DNA from: Flavobacterium psychrolimnae
Lineage (GTDB): Bacteria > Bacteroidota > Bacteroidia > Flavobacteriales > Flavobacteriaceae
Direction: 5' to 3'
Length of the DNA: 64,000 nt
NCBI RefSeq assembly: GCF_003312425.1
Contig: NZ_QNUX01000003.1
Coordinates: 124,001 to 188,000, forward strand
Positions 38,882 through 48,025 of this stretch are shown one piece after another; within the stretch, counting starts at the first letter, position 1, and the number at the start of each line of letters is the position of its first letter. Under the pieces are notes generated by a model that was not told where the DNA came from, ran no database searches, and was given only the letters and a program-made list of their open reading frames with translations. The translations under genes and the position numbers were made by a program.

Positions 38882-40663
38882 ATGTCAGATAATTTACTTT
38901 CAAACATCAATAACCCAACCGATTTACGCTTGCTTGACGAAGCCCAACTTCCTCAAGTTGCCCAAGAATTACGCGATTTCATTATCGATATTGTGGCTGT
39001 AAAAGAAGGTCATCTTGGCGCAAGCTTAGGAGTCATCGAATTGACAATTGCCTTGCATTATGTTTTTGATACCCCAAATGATTTATTAATTTGGGACGTA
39101 GGTCATCAAGCCTACGGACATAAAATACTCACCGGCCGAAGAGAAAATTTTCATACCAATCGTCAACTCGGTGGTATTTCTGGTTTCCCAAAAAGAAGTG
39201 AGAGTATTTACGATGCTTTTGGCGTAGGCCACTCCTCTACTTCTATTTCAGCAGCGCTAGGAATGGCAATTGCTTCTAATTTGAAAGGTGATTTCAACAA
39301 ACAGCACATTGCAGTAATCGGCGACGCATCGATCGCTTCAGGAATGGCTTTTGAAGGACTAAATCACGCCGGAGTTACTGATGCTAATTTATTAGTAATT
39401 CTTAATGATAACGCCATCGGGATTGATCCAAGCGTGGGTGCTTTGAAACAATACCTCACTGCAGTGAAAGAAGGGAAAAATCCGAGGCAAAATAACATGA
39501 TTAAATCCTTGAATTTTGATTATTCGGGGCCTATTGACGGCCATGATATTTTTGCCGTTATCAAAGAACTGAAACGTTTGCAAAAAACAAAAGGACCAAA
39601 ATTTCTTCATATCATTACCACAAAAGGGAAAGGTCTTCAACAAGCTGAGGACGATCAGGTGAAATACCATGCTCCCGGAAAATTTGACGCTTTAACAGGA
39701 GAAATTCACATTAAATCAGAAGAAAATCTACCTCCAAAATATCAGGATGTTTTTGGCTTGACCGTATTGGATTTAGCTAAAAAAAATGAAAAAATAATAG
39801 GAATCACACCAGCGATGCCGTCCGGAAGCTCACTGAAATTCATGATGGATGCCTTTCCAAAACGTGCTTTTGACGTAGGAATTGCAGAACAGCATGCCGT
39901 GACTTTAGCCGCCGGAATGGCAACACAAGGAATGATCGTTTATTGTAACATTTATTCCACTTTTTTACAAAGAGCATACGACCAAATAATCCACGATGTG
40001 GCTTTGCAAAATCTTCAAGTGATTTTTTGTTTGGATAGAGCCGGTTTAGTCGGAGAAGACGGCGCAACACATCACGGTGTTTTCGATTTGGCCTATTTGC
40101 GTTGCATTCCTAACATGATTGTTTATGCCCCAATAAATGAAATAGCGTTGCAAAATATTTTATATACTGCTCAATTAGGATTAGATCACCCTATAGCCAT
40201 TCGCTATCCGAGAGGTCGCGGAGTCATTCAAGATTGGCAAACACAACATCTTGGGAAGTATGAAAAAATAGATATTGGAAAAAGTGTTTGCATCAAACAA
40301 GGTTCGAAAGCAGCCGTTCTATCCAATGGAACTATTGGCAATAATGTCTCTTTGGCTATAGCCAAAATGAAACATCCAGAAACTATTGCGCATTACGATT
40401 TTTCGTTTGTTAAACCATTAGACGAAAAGGCATTAAAAAGCATTTTCAATACCTTTAAAACCATCATTACAATAGAAGACGGTACTGTAAAAGGCGGATT
40501 TGGAAGTGCAATTCTTGAGTTTGCCTCAGAGAACAATTATGCGTCAAAAATTACTGTTTTGGGTATTCCAGATGAGTTCATTGAACATGGAACTGTAGCC
40601 GAATTACAACAATACTGCAAAATTGACGTTAAAAGTCTTGAAATACTTTTTTCAAGTTATTAA
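38882..40663 (+). CDS. dxs: 1-deoxy-D-xylulose-5-phosphate synthase
   Basis: A 593-residue thiamin-diphosphate enzyme that joins pyruvate and glyceraldehyde-3-phosphate, first step of the MEP isoprenoid pathway. Landmarks: VKEGHLGASLGVIELTIALHYVF, DVGHQAYGHKILTGR, the ThDP motif GDASIASGMAFEGLNHAG...NDN, and FDVGIAEQHAVTLAAGMA with the catalytic Glu. It is slightly shorter than the E. coli enzyme (620). Its product feeds GGPP, substrate of the GGGPS at 19290, and thiamin uptake by the TPP-controlled receptor would supply its cofactor; both links are metabolic, not operonic. Confidence 0.97.
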   Translation: MSDNLLSNINNPTDLRLLDEAQLPQVAQELRDFIIDIVAVKEGHLGASLGVIELTIALHYVFDTPNDLLIWDVGHQAYGHKILTGRRENFHTNRQLGGISGFPKRSESIYDAFGVGHSSTSISAALGMAIASNLKGDFNKQHIAVIGDASIASGMAFEGLNHAGVTDANLLVILNDNAIGIDPSVGALKQYLTAVKEGKNPRQNNMIKSLNFDYSGPIDGHDIFAVIKELKRLQKTKGPKFLHIITTKGKGLQQAEDDQVKYHAPGKFDALTGEIHIKSEENLPPKYQDVFGLTVLDLAKKNEKIIGITPAMPSGSSLKFMMDAFPKRAFDVGIAEQHAVTLAAGMATQGMIVYCNIYSTFLQRAYDQIIHDVALQNLQVIFCLDRAGLVGEDGATHHGVFDLAYLRCIPNMIVYAPINEIALQNILYTAQLGLDHPIAIRYPRGRGVIQDWQTQHLGKYEKIDIGKSVCIKQGSKAAVLSNGTIGNNVSLAIAKMKHPETIAHYDFSFVKPLDEKALKSIFNTFKTIITIEDGTVKGGFGSAILEFASENNYASKITVLGIPDEFIEHGTVAELQQYCKIDVKSLEILFSSY

Positions 40664-40701
40664 AATAATTATTTTGCAACCCCAAACACAATTACTCCAA
40701 A

Positions 40702-41736
40702 ATGAAATTTTTAACCTACACATTATTACTCCTTGCATTCACATTTCCTATTAATAGCTTTTCCCAAGAAGCGACAACCACCACTCTTTCCGACGGACTT
40801 AAACCTATTACCACACTAACAACTGTAGATAAATCATTGCATGTTCCGCTAAAAATACAAACAAAAACGCATTATTTACCTTTATCGTATTGGAGCAAAA
40901 AAAACAGTTTAGGTTTTGACATTTCCGAAGTAGCATTCGTCAACTGGTCTGCCGGGGGAACAAGTTCAATTTCCGGTTTATTTAAAGGTAAATTTCACCG
41001 AGTATATAACCGAAGTAACTATAATTGGTCTAATGAATTAATAATTAGATACGGATTAAACAAACAAGACGGAATCGATATTAGAAAAACAGATGATGCC
41101 ATCCAGTTAAACTCTACTTTTGGTTACAGAAAAGACACGCTTTCAAACTGGTTTCATTCGGCTAAATTTAATTTCAACACGCAATTTACCAATGGTTACG
41201 CGTATCCAAATACTGAAAAAGCAATTTCAAAACCGTTTGCTCCGGCTTATATTTTTATGGGAATAGGTGCCGAAAATATCGATAAAGAAAAAAAGAGAAC
41301 TTTTTATATCTCTCCATTTACCTTCAAAACGACCTTAGTTTTAGACCAAAGACTAGCCGATCAGGGTGCTTTTGGTGTTCCAAAAGCTACTTACGATCTC
41401 GACGGAAATCAACTCACAGAAGGTGAAAGGTCAAAAATGGAACTTGGTTTTCTGATTACCAACAAATACAAAAAAGAAATTTTCAAAAATATCAGTTTAG
41501 AAAATCGGCTGAGCTTATATTCTGATTATGTAAATCGTTTTGGAAATATCGATATTGATTGTGATTTGCAAGTAGAACTTGTGGTAAATCAATATGTAAA
41601 AGCCAATATTGGAGCACATGTTATCTATGATGATGACATCAAATCTAAAAGAGAAATTGCAGGAATACAAGTAACCGAAGGTCCAAAAACTCAAGTCAGA
41701 CAGGCAATTGGTGTGGGAATTGAATATATTTTTTAA
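40702..41736 (+). CDS. DUF3078 outer-membrane beta-barrel protein
   Basis: A 344-residue exported protein with a signal peptide (cleavage near INSFSQ, residue 22). The mature part has repeated amphipathic strands with aromatic ends (NWSNELIIRYGLNKQDG, FGYRKDTLSNWFHSAKFNFNTQFTNGYAY, FTFKTTLVLDQRL) and ends in VGIEYIF, as expected for an outer-membrane barrel. The SYWSKKNSLGFDISEVAFVNWSAGGTSSISGL segment is the DUF3078 signature. Function unknown. It follows dxs by 38 bp and may be co-transcribed. Confidence 0.88.
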   Translation: MKFLTYTLLLLAFTFPINSFSQEATTTTLSDGLKPITTLTTVDKSLHVPLKIQTKTHYLPLSYWSKKNSLGFDISEVAFVNWSAGGTSSISGLFKGKFHRVYNRSNYNWSNELIIRYGLNKQDGIDIRKTDDAIQLNSTFGYRKDTLSNWFHSAKFNFNTQFTNGYAYPNTEKAISKPFAPAYIFMGIGAENIDKEKKRTFYISPFTFKTTLVLDQRLADQGAFGVPKATYDLDGNQLTEGERSKMELGFLITNKYKKEIFKNISLENRLSLYSDYVNRFGNIDIDCDLQVELVVNQYVKANIGAHVIYDDDIKSKREIAGIQVTEGPKTQVRQAIGVGIEYIF

Positions 41737-41739
41737 ACG

Positions 41740-43086
41740 TTAATTCTTTTTTCTCCCATTAATAGTTTCAAATAATTCCAGTGCATTTCCGTCTGTGAGC
41801 ATGGATACATAATGACAAATGTGCAGCAATCGTCCGTACAGATTTTCCTTTTCTAAATGATGCTTTTCCGGCAACATTTTCAAAATTAAACAGTCGTAAT
41901 TAGACGCATTCCCGTTGTATTTGTTATTAAAAGCCGTTATGAATTTATCCAACAACGTTTGAATAATCTGATAACCGACGATTTCTTTCTCAATGACTTC
42001 ACGGCTTTGGTAAATATTATCTACACTAATCTTGATAATATCGTCCATTTGGGCTTTGTATTTGCTTTTGTCCATTATGGCAAAAGGAAATTTTCCGTTC
42101 AGAATCAGGGCTTCATTTTCGACAAATACTTTTACGGCATCATTGATTAAGCTCCCAATTGCCAAAGCGCGTAAGTAACTAATACGGTCTTCTTTGGTTT
42201 CCAAAGTCTTGTATTTTGAAGTATCAATACTGTCTTTTACCAATTTTATCAAATATTCCAACGCAAAATCCTCAGAAACTAATCCTAAATTGATTCCGTC
42301 TTCAAAATCAATAATGGTATAACAAATATCATCCGCCGCTTCTACTAAATATGCCAAAGGATGTCTCTCGAAACCTATGTTTTCGCCTGATTTATTTGGA
42401 ATCAAACCCATATCTAAAGCTACATCTTTAAAAAAAGCTTTATCGGTTTGAAAGAAACCATATTTTTTGTCGGCAATGTCTTTGGTTGGTTTTTTTGGTA
42501 AACTTTCTTTAGGGTACTTCATGAAAGCCCCCAAAGTTGCATACGAGATTCGAAGTCCGCCTTCAATTCCAGGACGACTGGCCGTCAATACCGAAAAACC
42601 GTTCGCATTCCCTTCAAAATCAATTAAATCCTGCCATTCTTTTGCGCTAAGCTGGTCTTTGTATTGCTGTCCTTTTCCAATGGAAAAATACTCTCCAATC
42701 GCTTTTTCACCGGAATGTCCAAAAGGTGGATTTCCAATATCATGCGCCAACGAAGCCGCAGCAACAATAGCTCCAAAATCATTCATGTGATAGCCATGAA
42801 CTTCTTTCAAATGCGGATATTTCTCGATAATTTTCTTACCCACCAATCGCCCCAATGAACGACCCACAACCGAAACTTCTAAACTGTGCGTCAATCGGGT
42901 GTGTACAAAATCAGTTTTTGATAAAGGAATAACTTGTGTTTTATCCTGCAAACTTCTAAAAGCGGCTGAGAAAATGATACGGTCGTAATCAACCTCAAAA
43001 CCCAAACGGGTATCATCTTGTTCTACACGTAATCTTTTGCCTTTGTCGCCTTGTCGTTTTAGTGATAAAAGTTGTTCCCAGTTCAT
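41740..43086 (-). CDS. dgt: dGTP triphosphohydrolase (HD superfamily)
   Basis: A 448-residue dGTPase that removes triphosphate from dGTP. HD-domain metal ligands are in HTRLTHSLEV and AHDIGNPPFGHSGE; further support is RLGFEVDYDRIIFSAAFRSLQDKTQV at the start and EAADDICYTIIDFEDGI in the middle. I use the second of two adjacent ATGs (43086; 43089 is equally possible); a reading 20 codons longer is hydrophobic and unlikely. It converges with the DUF3078 gene with a 3-bp gap. Confidence 0.93.
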   Translation of the reverse strand: MNWEQLLSLKRQGDKGKRLRVEQDDTRLGFEVDYDRIIFSAAFRSLQDKTQVIPLSKTDFVHTRLTHSLEVSVVGRSLGRLVGKKIIEKYPHLKEVHGYHMNDFGAIVAAASLAHDIGNPPFGHSGEKAIGEYFSIGKGQQYKDQLSAKEWQDLIDFEGNANGFSVLTASRPGIEGGLRISYATLGAFMKYPKESLPKKPTKDIADKKYGFFQTDKAFFKDVALDMGLIPNKSGENIGFERHPLAYLVEAADDICYTIIDFEDGINLGLVSEDFALEYLIKLVKDSIDTSKYKTLETKEDRISYLRALAIGSLINDAVKVFVENEALILNGKFPFAIMDKSKYKAQMDDIIKISVDNIYQSREVIEKEIVGYQIIQTLLDKFITAFNNKYNGNASNYDCLILKMLPEKHHLEKENLYGRLLHICHYVSMLTDGNALELFETINGRKKN

Positions 43087-43190
43087 CATTTTATTTTTGG
43101 TATTTAGAAGGAGCGAATATAAAGAAAAGGATGTGTTTAAAAACAAAAAAGCAGCCTAAAATGACTGCAATTTTTATCTTTGCTATTTAT

Positions 43191-43667
43191 TTATTCTTCA
43201 GAAAACAATTTCTTTTTGTCTAAAAAATCATGCTTTTTCACCACATACGTAACTGATAATGTATCATGCCATCCTCGCTCAGCAGTTAAAAAAGAAAAAG
43301 GCTCAAAAGGAATTAATCTAGAAAGTGTTCTAATCATTATACTTTTCATATTGGGTCTTGAACCATCATGCTTTACAACCATTGTTTTCGTGAAATACTT
43401 CCCGAAGGTTCTGGAAAAATACATTTCAGTTATTAAATAATAAAAAAACAAGATGACAAGTCCAAAAAAGAAACTTTCAACTACGCTTAATGAGGAAACC
43501 CAATTTGATGCTGTATCACTTTTCGTTAAATCTCCAATTAGAATAATGGTCGTACCAATACTTATTTCGATAACATAAATTATAAATAAATCAATAATGA
43601 AATTCAGGAGACGTTGGCCTTTGGAAGCTAATAAATCATCTGTAATAGTAAATTTTTTATTTTCCAT
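43191..43667 (-). CDS. RDD-family membrane protein
   Basis: A 158-residue protein with two strong membrane segments (about 19-45 and 64-85). The RDD pattern is visible: Arg in KGQRLLNFIIDLF with the following Asp, and Asp in WHDTLSVTYVV. Family members may transport small ions or osmolytes, but most are unknown. It lies 100 bp upstream of dgt on the same strand. Confidence 0.85.
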   Translation of the reverse strand: MENKKFTITDDLLASKGQRLLNFIIDLFIIYVIEISIGTTIILIGDLTKSDTASNWVSSLSVVESFFFGLVILFFYYLITEMYFSRTFGKYFTKTMVVKHDGSRPNMKSIMIRTLSRLIPFEPFSFLTAERGWHDTLSVTYVVKKHDFLDKKKLFSEE

Positions 43668-43754
43668 GGCATTTAGTATAAAAGGATTGTTTAAAGTGTG
43701 AATTATCTCAAATATAGTGAATTATTTACAAATTTAAACTGTTAGCTATTGGTA

Positions 43755-43838
43755 TTTTAGCCCTGATTGCAGTGAAAATCCTTTTTGTTCGCCTTTTCGG
43801 CGAATAAAAGATTGTAACGAAAAGCGGGAAATAGCTCC
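43755..43838 (+). repeat. Flavobacterial structured intergenic repeat, copy 3
   Basis: Starts TTTTAGCCCTGATTGCAG and ends AGCGGGAAATAGCTCC. The left and right halves are more diverged than in copies 1 and 2 (AAAATCCTTTTTG and AAAAGATTGTAACG), and the central hairpin is TTCGCC/GGCGAA. The same central hairpin word occurs before rng at 36580. Confidence 0.75.
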
Positions 43839-43842
43839 AAAA

Positions 43843-43874
43843 AAAAGCAGCTATCGTTACAATAGCTGCTTTTC
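43843..43874 (-). terminator. Terminator after the 41-residue ORF
   Basis: A 12-bp stem AAAAGCAGCTAT/ATAGCTGCTTTT (43843-43854 with 43862-43873) followed on the minus strand by eight Ts. It lies 4 bases after the stop of the small ORF and serves no other minus-strand gene in this gap. Confidence 0.82.
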
Positions 43875-43878
43875 AAAT

Positions 43879-44004
43879 TTAAATGCTTTTTTTAATTCGA
43901 ATTTTAAAACAACTTCCGTCAGTTTTACAAATTCTTCTACCATTTCTTGTTGTGATACATTTTCTGAAAATGTAATCATAACCTTCATCCGTTTTTGGAA
44001 TCAT
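43879..44004 (-). CDS. Candidate small protein, 41 residues
   Basis: ATG 44004 to TAA 43879 encodes MIPKTDEGYDYIFRKCITTR followed by NGRRICKTDGSCFKIRIKKSI. It is basic, with three cysteines, and reads like a small beta-strand protein (YIFRKCITTRNGRRICK; SCFKIRIKK). I recall similar short flavobacterial proteins with a TxxNGxxI...xCFxIxI pattern, but cannot name a family. A strong terminator follows its stop codon directly, which supports a real transcript. No clear promoter is seen. Confidence 0.5.
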   Translation of the reverse strand: MIPKTDEGYDYIFRKCITTRNGRRICKTDGSCFKIRIKKSI

Positions 44005-44068
44005 AATTGAAAATATTAAAATTTAACAATAAAGAAGTCCTTTTTTTTACCAAAATATTTTATATTTG

Positions 44069-44170
44069 GAGTGTTAAATCAAATACATATTTGGCTATAG
44101 AATAGAACTTCAATTCTATTATCTATAATTTATTAAAAAAAGGCTTCAACTCGAATTGAAGCCTTTTTTA
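44069..44170 (+). ncRNA. Candidate small RNA opposite nrdA terminator
   Basis: A perfect -7 element TATATTTG (44061-44068) on the plus strand points into a 100-nt stretch without an ORF. This stretch has a small hairpin (AATAGAA/TTCTATT, 44101-44120) and ends in a strong terminator (44135-44170). The terminator may merely serve nrdA on the other strand, and no TTG lies at -33, so the call is tentative. Confidence 0.3.
44135..44170. terminator. Bidirectional terminator after nrdA
   Basis: AAAAAAGGCTTCAA/TTGAAGCCTTTTTT, a 14-bp stem with a 6-nt loop and T/A runs on both sides, 6 bases after the nrdA stop. Confidence 0.88.
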
Positions 44171-44176
44171 TTTTAT

Positions 44177-46591
44177 TTAACTCCCACACATTTCACATTC
44201 GTCTGGACCAGCATTTTTAGACAATTCAAGCATCGCTCTGTATTCATCGGCTGTCATTTCTACTGCTTCTGCAACTGCAGGAATAGCGATTGATTGCTCT
44301 TTGATTTCGATTGGCTCTGCTTTTTTATCATTGTTCAATGTAAATTTAATTGCATCCACCGCAGCTTTGGTTCTTAGATAATACATTCCCGTTTTCAATC
44401 CGGATTGCCAAGCGTAGAAATGCATTGATGTCAATTTAGAATAATTGGCATTTTGCATGAACAAGTTCAATGATTGCGATTGATCCACAAAATAACCACG
44501 TTGACGTGACATATCGATAATGTCTTTCATTGACATTTCCCAAACGGTTTTGTACAATTCTTTCAAGTCTTGCGGAATATTAAGTGCTTGAACTGAACCG
44601 TTATTACGCATTAATTCTTGTTTCAAGGTTTCGTTCCACAAACCACGCTCCACTAAATCGTGTAACAAGTGTTTGTTTACCACAATAAATTCACCTGAAA
44701 GTACTCTTCTCGTGTAAATATTAGAAGTGTATGGTTCGAATGCTTCGTTGTTACCCAAAATTTGTGAAGTCGAAGCCGTTGGCATTGGCGCCACTAATAA
44801 TGAGTTTCTTACTCCGTGTTCCATTACTTCTTTTCTCAATGAAGTCCAGTCCCAACGTCCTGATAATTCCTCGTCTTTCAATCCCCAAAGGTTATATTGA
44901 AATTCCCCTTGTGAAATTGGCGAACCTTCAAAACTAGAATATGGACCTTCTTCTTTGGCCATTTCCATCGAGGCGGTTACGGCTGCAAAATATAAGGTTT
45001 CAAAAATTTCCTGATTCAGTTTTTTCGCTTCGTCGCTCGTAAACGGCAAACGCAACATGATGAAAGCATCAGCTAATCCTTGCACTCCAAGGCCAATTGG
45101 TCTGTGGCGTTTATTGGAATTTTCTCCTTCAATTACCGGATAATAATTCCTGTCAATTACTTTATTTAAGTTTCTGGTTACTCGTTTGGTAACGGTATAC
45201 AACAATTCATGATTGAATTTTTTGTTTTCCACAAACATTGGTAACGAAAGTGAAGCCAAGTTACAAACCGCAATTTCATCTTTAGAAGTGAATTCCATAA
45301 TCTCCGTACACAAATTCGAAGAACGAATGGTACCCAGATTTTTTTGGTTTGATTTTCTGTTGGCTGCATCTTTGTACAACATGTAAGGTGTTCCAGTTTC
45401 AATTTGCGATTCTAGGATTTTCTCCCACAATTCATGCGCTTTGATGGTTTTTCTACCTTTTCCACGTTTCTCGTAATCAATGTACATTGCTTCAAATTCT
45501 TCGCCATACACATCATACAATCCCGGACATTCATTAGGACACATCAGTGTCCAATAACTGTCTTCTTGCACACGTTTCATGAATAAATCCGACGTCCACA
45601 TCGCGAAGAACAAATCTCTGGCACGCATTTCTTCTTTTCCTGTATTCTTTTTCAAGTCTAGAAATTCAAAGATATCCGCATGCCAAGTTTCGATATAAAT
45701 AGCAAAACTTCCTTTACGTTTTCCTCCACCTTGATCTACATATCTTGCAGTATCATTGAAAACTCTTAACATAGGAACAATTCCGTTTGACGTTCCGTTT
45801 GTTCCACGAATATAAGAACCAGTAGCTCTTACATTGTGAATAGAAAGCCCAATTCCACCAGCTGATTGCGAGATTTTAGCCGTTTGTTTCAACGTATCAT
45901 AAATGCCGTCAATACTATCATCTTGCATTGCCAAAAGGAAACAGCTAGACATTTGAGGTTTTGGAGTTCCGGCGTTGAACAATGTAGGAGTTGCATGCGT
46001 AAAGAACTTTTTCGACATTAAGTCGTACGTTTCAATCACCGATTTCAAATCGTCTAAGTGAATTCCAACGGAAACACGCATCAACATGTGTTGTGGACGC
46101 TCCACGATTTTACCGTTTATTTTAAGCAAATACGATCTTTCCAAGGTTTTAAAACCAAAATAATCGTAGTTAAAATCTCTGTTGTATATAATATGGGAAT
46201 CTAAAAATTCCGCGTTATCCATTATCACTTTATGCACTTCCTCAGAAAGTAACGGTGCGTATTGACCATTTCTTGGGTTTACATAATTGAACATATCATT
46301 CATCGTTTCCGAAAATGATTTCTTAGTATTCGAATGTAAATTTGAGATTGCAATACGAGCGGCTAACTGTGCATAATCCGGATGCGCAATAGTCATTGAC
46401 GCAGCAGTTTCGGCAGCAAGATTATCCAATTCCGATGTCGACACACCATCATAAAGCCCTTCAATTACTCGCATTGCCACTTTCACGGCATCAACCAAAT
46501 CATTCAAACCATAGCATAGTTTTTTAATTCTATCCGTGATTTTGTCGAACATTACCGGCTCTTTGTGGCCATCTCTCTTAATTACATACAT
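44177..46591 (-). CDS. nrdA: Ribonucleoside-diphosphate reductase, alpha subunit (class Ia)
   Basis: An 804-residue catalytic subunit. The N-terminal ATP-cone ([22 protein letters not shown]) gives allosteric control; active-site segments include [18 protein letters not shown] and [23 protein letters not shown]; the C-terminal redox pair is CEMCGS. It makes deoxynucleotides together with NrdB. The gene is downstream of nrdB on the same strand, but a 202-bp gap filled by a structured repeat with a 54-bp palindrome separates them. Confidence 0.97.
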   Translation of the reverse strand: MYVIKRDGHKEPVMFDKITDRIKKLCYGLNDLVDAVKVAMRVIEGLYDGVSTSELDNLAAETAASMTIAHPDYAQLAARIAISNLHSNTKKSFSETMNDMFNYVNPRNGQYAPLLSEEVHKVIMDNAEFLDSHIIYNRDFNYDYFGFKTLERSYLLKINGKIVERPQHMLMRVSVGIHLDDLKSVIETYDLMSKKFFTHATPTLFNAGTPKPQMSSCFLLAMQDDSIDGIYDTLKQTAKISQSAGGIGLSIHNVRATGSYIRGTNGTSNGIVPMLRVFNDTARYVDQGGGKRKGSFAIYIETWHADIFEFLDLKKNTGKEEMRARDLFFAMWTSDLFMKRVQEDSYWTLMCPNECPGLYDVYGEEFEAMYIDYEKRGKGRKTIKAHELWEKILESQIETGTPYMLYKDAANRKSNQKNLGTIRSSNLCTEIMEFTSKDEIAVCNLASLSLPMFVENKKFNHELLYTVTKRVTRNLNKVIDRNYYPVIEGENSNKRHRPIGLGVQGLADAFIMLRLPFTSDEAKKLNQEIFETLYFAAVTASMEMAKEEGPYSSFEGSPISQGEFQYNLWGLKDEELSGRWDWTSLRKEVMEHGVRNSLLVAPMPTASTSQILGNNEAFEPYTSNIYTRRVLSGEFIVVNKHLLHDLVERGLWNETLKQELMRNNGSVQALNIPQDLKELYKTVWEMSMKDIIDMSRQRGYFVDQSQSLNLFMQNANYSKLTSMHFYAWQSGLKTGMYYLRTKAAVDAIKFTLNNDKKAEPIEIKEQSIAIPAVAEAVEMTADEYRAMLELSKNAGPDECEMCGS

Positions 46592-46661
46592 AAGCTCAAT
46601 TGTTTTTAAAAAACAGAAAATCCCTTTCCTATTTTTTTGGGTATTTGTTAATTTTTTTTTG

Positions 46662-46768
46662 GGAAGCTAATCCCGCTGTCATTCCAATCTTTCTAGTCCT
46701 GAACTTGTTTCAGGATCCTGAAACAAGTTCAGGACTAGAAAGGATATTCCCTTCCATCGGGGCTAAAA
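46662..46768 (-). repeat. Flavobacterial structured intergenic repeat, copy 4, with long palindrome
   Basis: On the minus strand it starts TTTTAGCCCCGATGG, has AATATCCTTTC, then a 54-bp perfect palindrome, then AAAGATTGGAATGACAGCG and ends GGATTAGCTTCC. It sits between nrdB and nrdA, inside what would be a single operon, so it could affect the relative level of the two subunits. Confidence 0.8.
46689..46742. repeat. 54-bp perfect palindrome between nrdB and nrdA
   Basis: Every base from 46689 to 46742 pairs symmetrically about the centre CAGGATCCTG (46711-46720). The core CTGAACTTGTTTCAG resembles palindromes common in bacterial intergenic repeats and recurs, in single copy, at 20780-20794. 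In RNA it would form a very stable hairpin of at least 24 bp. Confidence 0.9.
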
Positions 46769-46793
46769 CACCCGATACTACAATAACTATTTT

Positions 46794-47771
46794 CTAAAAA
46801 TCAGCGTCAAAAGATATTTTCTGAGCATCTTCATCGGTATTCATAACACCGGCTTTTTGATATTCGGCTACTTTCTTTTCAAAGAAGTTTGTTTTTCCTT
46901 GAAGTGAAATCATATCCATAAAATCAAACGGATTTGTAGTATTGTATTCTCTTTCGCAACCTAATTCGACCAATAATCTATCAGCAACAAATTCTAAATA
47001 TTGCGTCATCAATACCGCATTCATCCCTATCAAACTCACTGGAAGTGATTCGGTGATAAATTCTCTTTCAATATTCAAAGCATCTACAATGATACTTCTG
47101 ATTCTTTCTTTTGGCACTTTATTCACCAAGTGGTGGTTGTGTAAATGCACCGCAAAATCACAGTGAACCCCTTCGTCACGCGAAATCAATTCGTTAGAAA
47201 ATGTCAATCCTGGCATTAATCCACGTTTTTTCAACCAGTAAATAGAACAAAATGCTCCCGAAAAGAAAATTCCTTCCACCGCTGCAAAAGCAATTAATCT
47301 TTCAGCAAACGAATCCGATTCTATCCACTTCAAAGCCCAATCCGCTTTTTTCTTAATTGCAGGAAAAACTTCTAAAGCATTGAACAATTCATCTTTCTCT
47401 GCTTCGTCTTTTACATAAGTGTCAATCAATAACGAATACGTTTCGCTGTGAATGTTTTCCATCATGATTTGGAATCCGTAAAAGAATTTTGCTTCTGCAT
47501 ATTGCACTTCGTTCACAAAATTTTCAGCTAGATTTTCATTTACAATTCCATCTGAAGCAGCAAAAAATGCCAAAATGTGTTTAACAAAATAACGCTCATC
47601 GTCTGAAAGTTTGTTATTCCAGTCATTTAAATCTTGTGACAAATCAATTTCTTCAGCAGTCCAGAAACTGGCTTCCATACTTTTATAAAATTCCCAAATA
47701 TCATGGTGTTTGATTGGAAAAATCACGAAACGATTTTTATTCTCTTGTAAAATTGGTTCAAGTTGTGCCAT
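46794..47771 (-). CDS. nrdB: Ribonucleoside-diphosphate reductase, beta subunit (class Ia)
   Basis: A 325-residue radical-generating subunit. The di-iron ligands lie in [12 protein letters not shown] (near residue 75), [25 protein letters not shown] (near 100) and [21 protein letters not shown] (near 190), and the tyrosyl-radical residue is expected in the [11 protein letters not shown] helix region. It starts [20 protein letters not shown]. First gene of nrdB-nrdA. A perfect DnaA box lies about 100 bases upstream. Confidence 0.96.
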   Translation of the reverse strand: MAQLEPILQENKNRFVIFPIKHHDIWEFYKSMEASFWTAEEIDLSQDLNDWNNKLSDDERYFVKHILAFFAASDGIVNENLAENFVNEVQYAEAKFFYGFQIMMENIHSETYSLLIDTYVKDEAEKDELFNALEVFPAIKKKADWALKWIESDSFAERLIAFAAVEGIFFSGAFCSIYWLKKRGLMPGLTFSNELISRDEGVHCDFAVHLHNHHLVNKVPKERIRSIIVDALNIEREFITESLPVSLIGMNAVLMTQYLEFVADRLLVELGCEREYNTTNPFDFMDMISLQGKTNFFEKKVAEYQKAGVMNTDEDAQKISFDADF

Positions 47772-47865
47772 TTATAGTAGTTTGTTTTTTTGAGATTTTA
47801 ACGAAATAAATTCCGTTTTGAGAGTTACAAAGATTGCGAAATATTGATGAAATTAAAAGCCAAAC

Positions 47866-47874
47866 TTATCCACA
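47866..47874 (+). promoter_or_regulatory. DnaA box upstream of nrdB
   Basis: TTATCCACA is a perfect high-affinity DnaA box, 95 bases upstream of the nrdB ATG and flanked by short inverted bases CTTAT/ATAAG (47865-47879). In E. coli DnaA regulates nrdAB through boxes upstream of the promoter, so a similar link of dNTP supply to replication is plausible here. Confidence 0.5.
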
Positions 47875-48025
47875 ATAAGCCATAGTTTTTAACAAAAGGA
47901 AAAAATAAATAGATTTTTTATTCAAACTATAAAAAACTGCAAATCAGTTTATTAAAATTTAAAAAATAGCGTAAAGTGCCGTAAAATATAGGATTTTAAA
48001 AAATAGAGAACAAGGAATTATTATT

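Larger units (their letters stand above)
43668..44176. other. 509-bp region between RDD gene and nrdA
   Basis: This gap is not empty. It holds repeat copy 3 (43755-43838), a strong minus-strand terminator (43843-43874), a 41-residue minus-strand ORF (43879-44004), a plus-strand promoter-like element (44061-44068) and the terminator of nrdA (44135-44170). Nothing else is evident in 43668-43754 except an AT-rich promoter zone for the RDD gene. Confidence 0.6.

Noticed and set aside
43087..43146. 20-codon extension of dgt
   Set aside because: Hydrophobic, unlike dGTPase N-termini; the double ATG at 43089/43086 fits homologous starts.
47866..47874. Replication origin because of a perfect DnaA box
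   Set aside because: Only one box, no dnaA/dnaN neighbour and no unwinding-element cluster; regulation of nrdB is the simpler reading.
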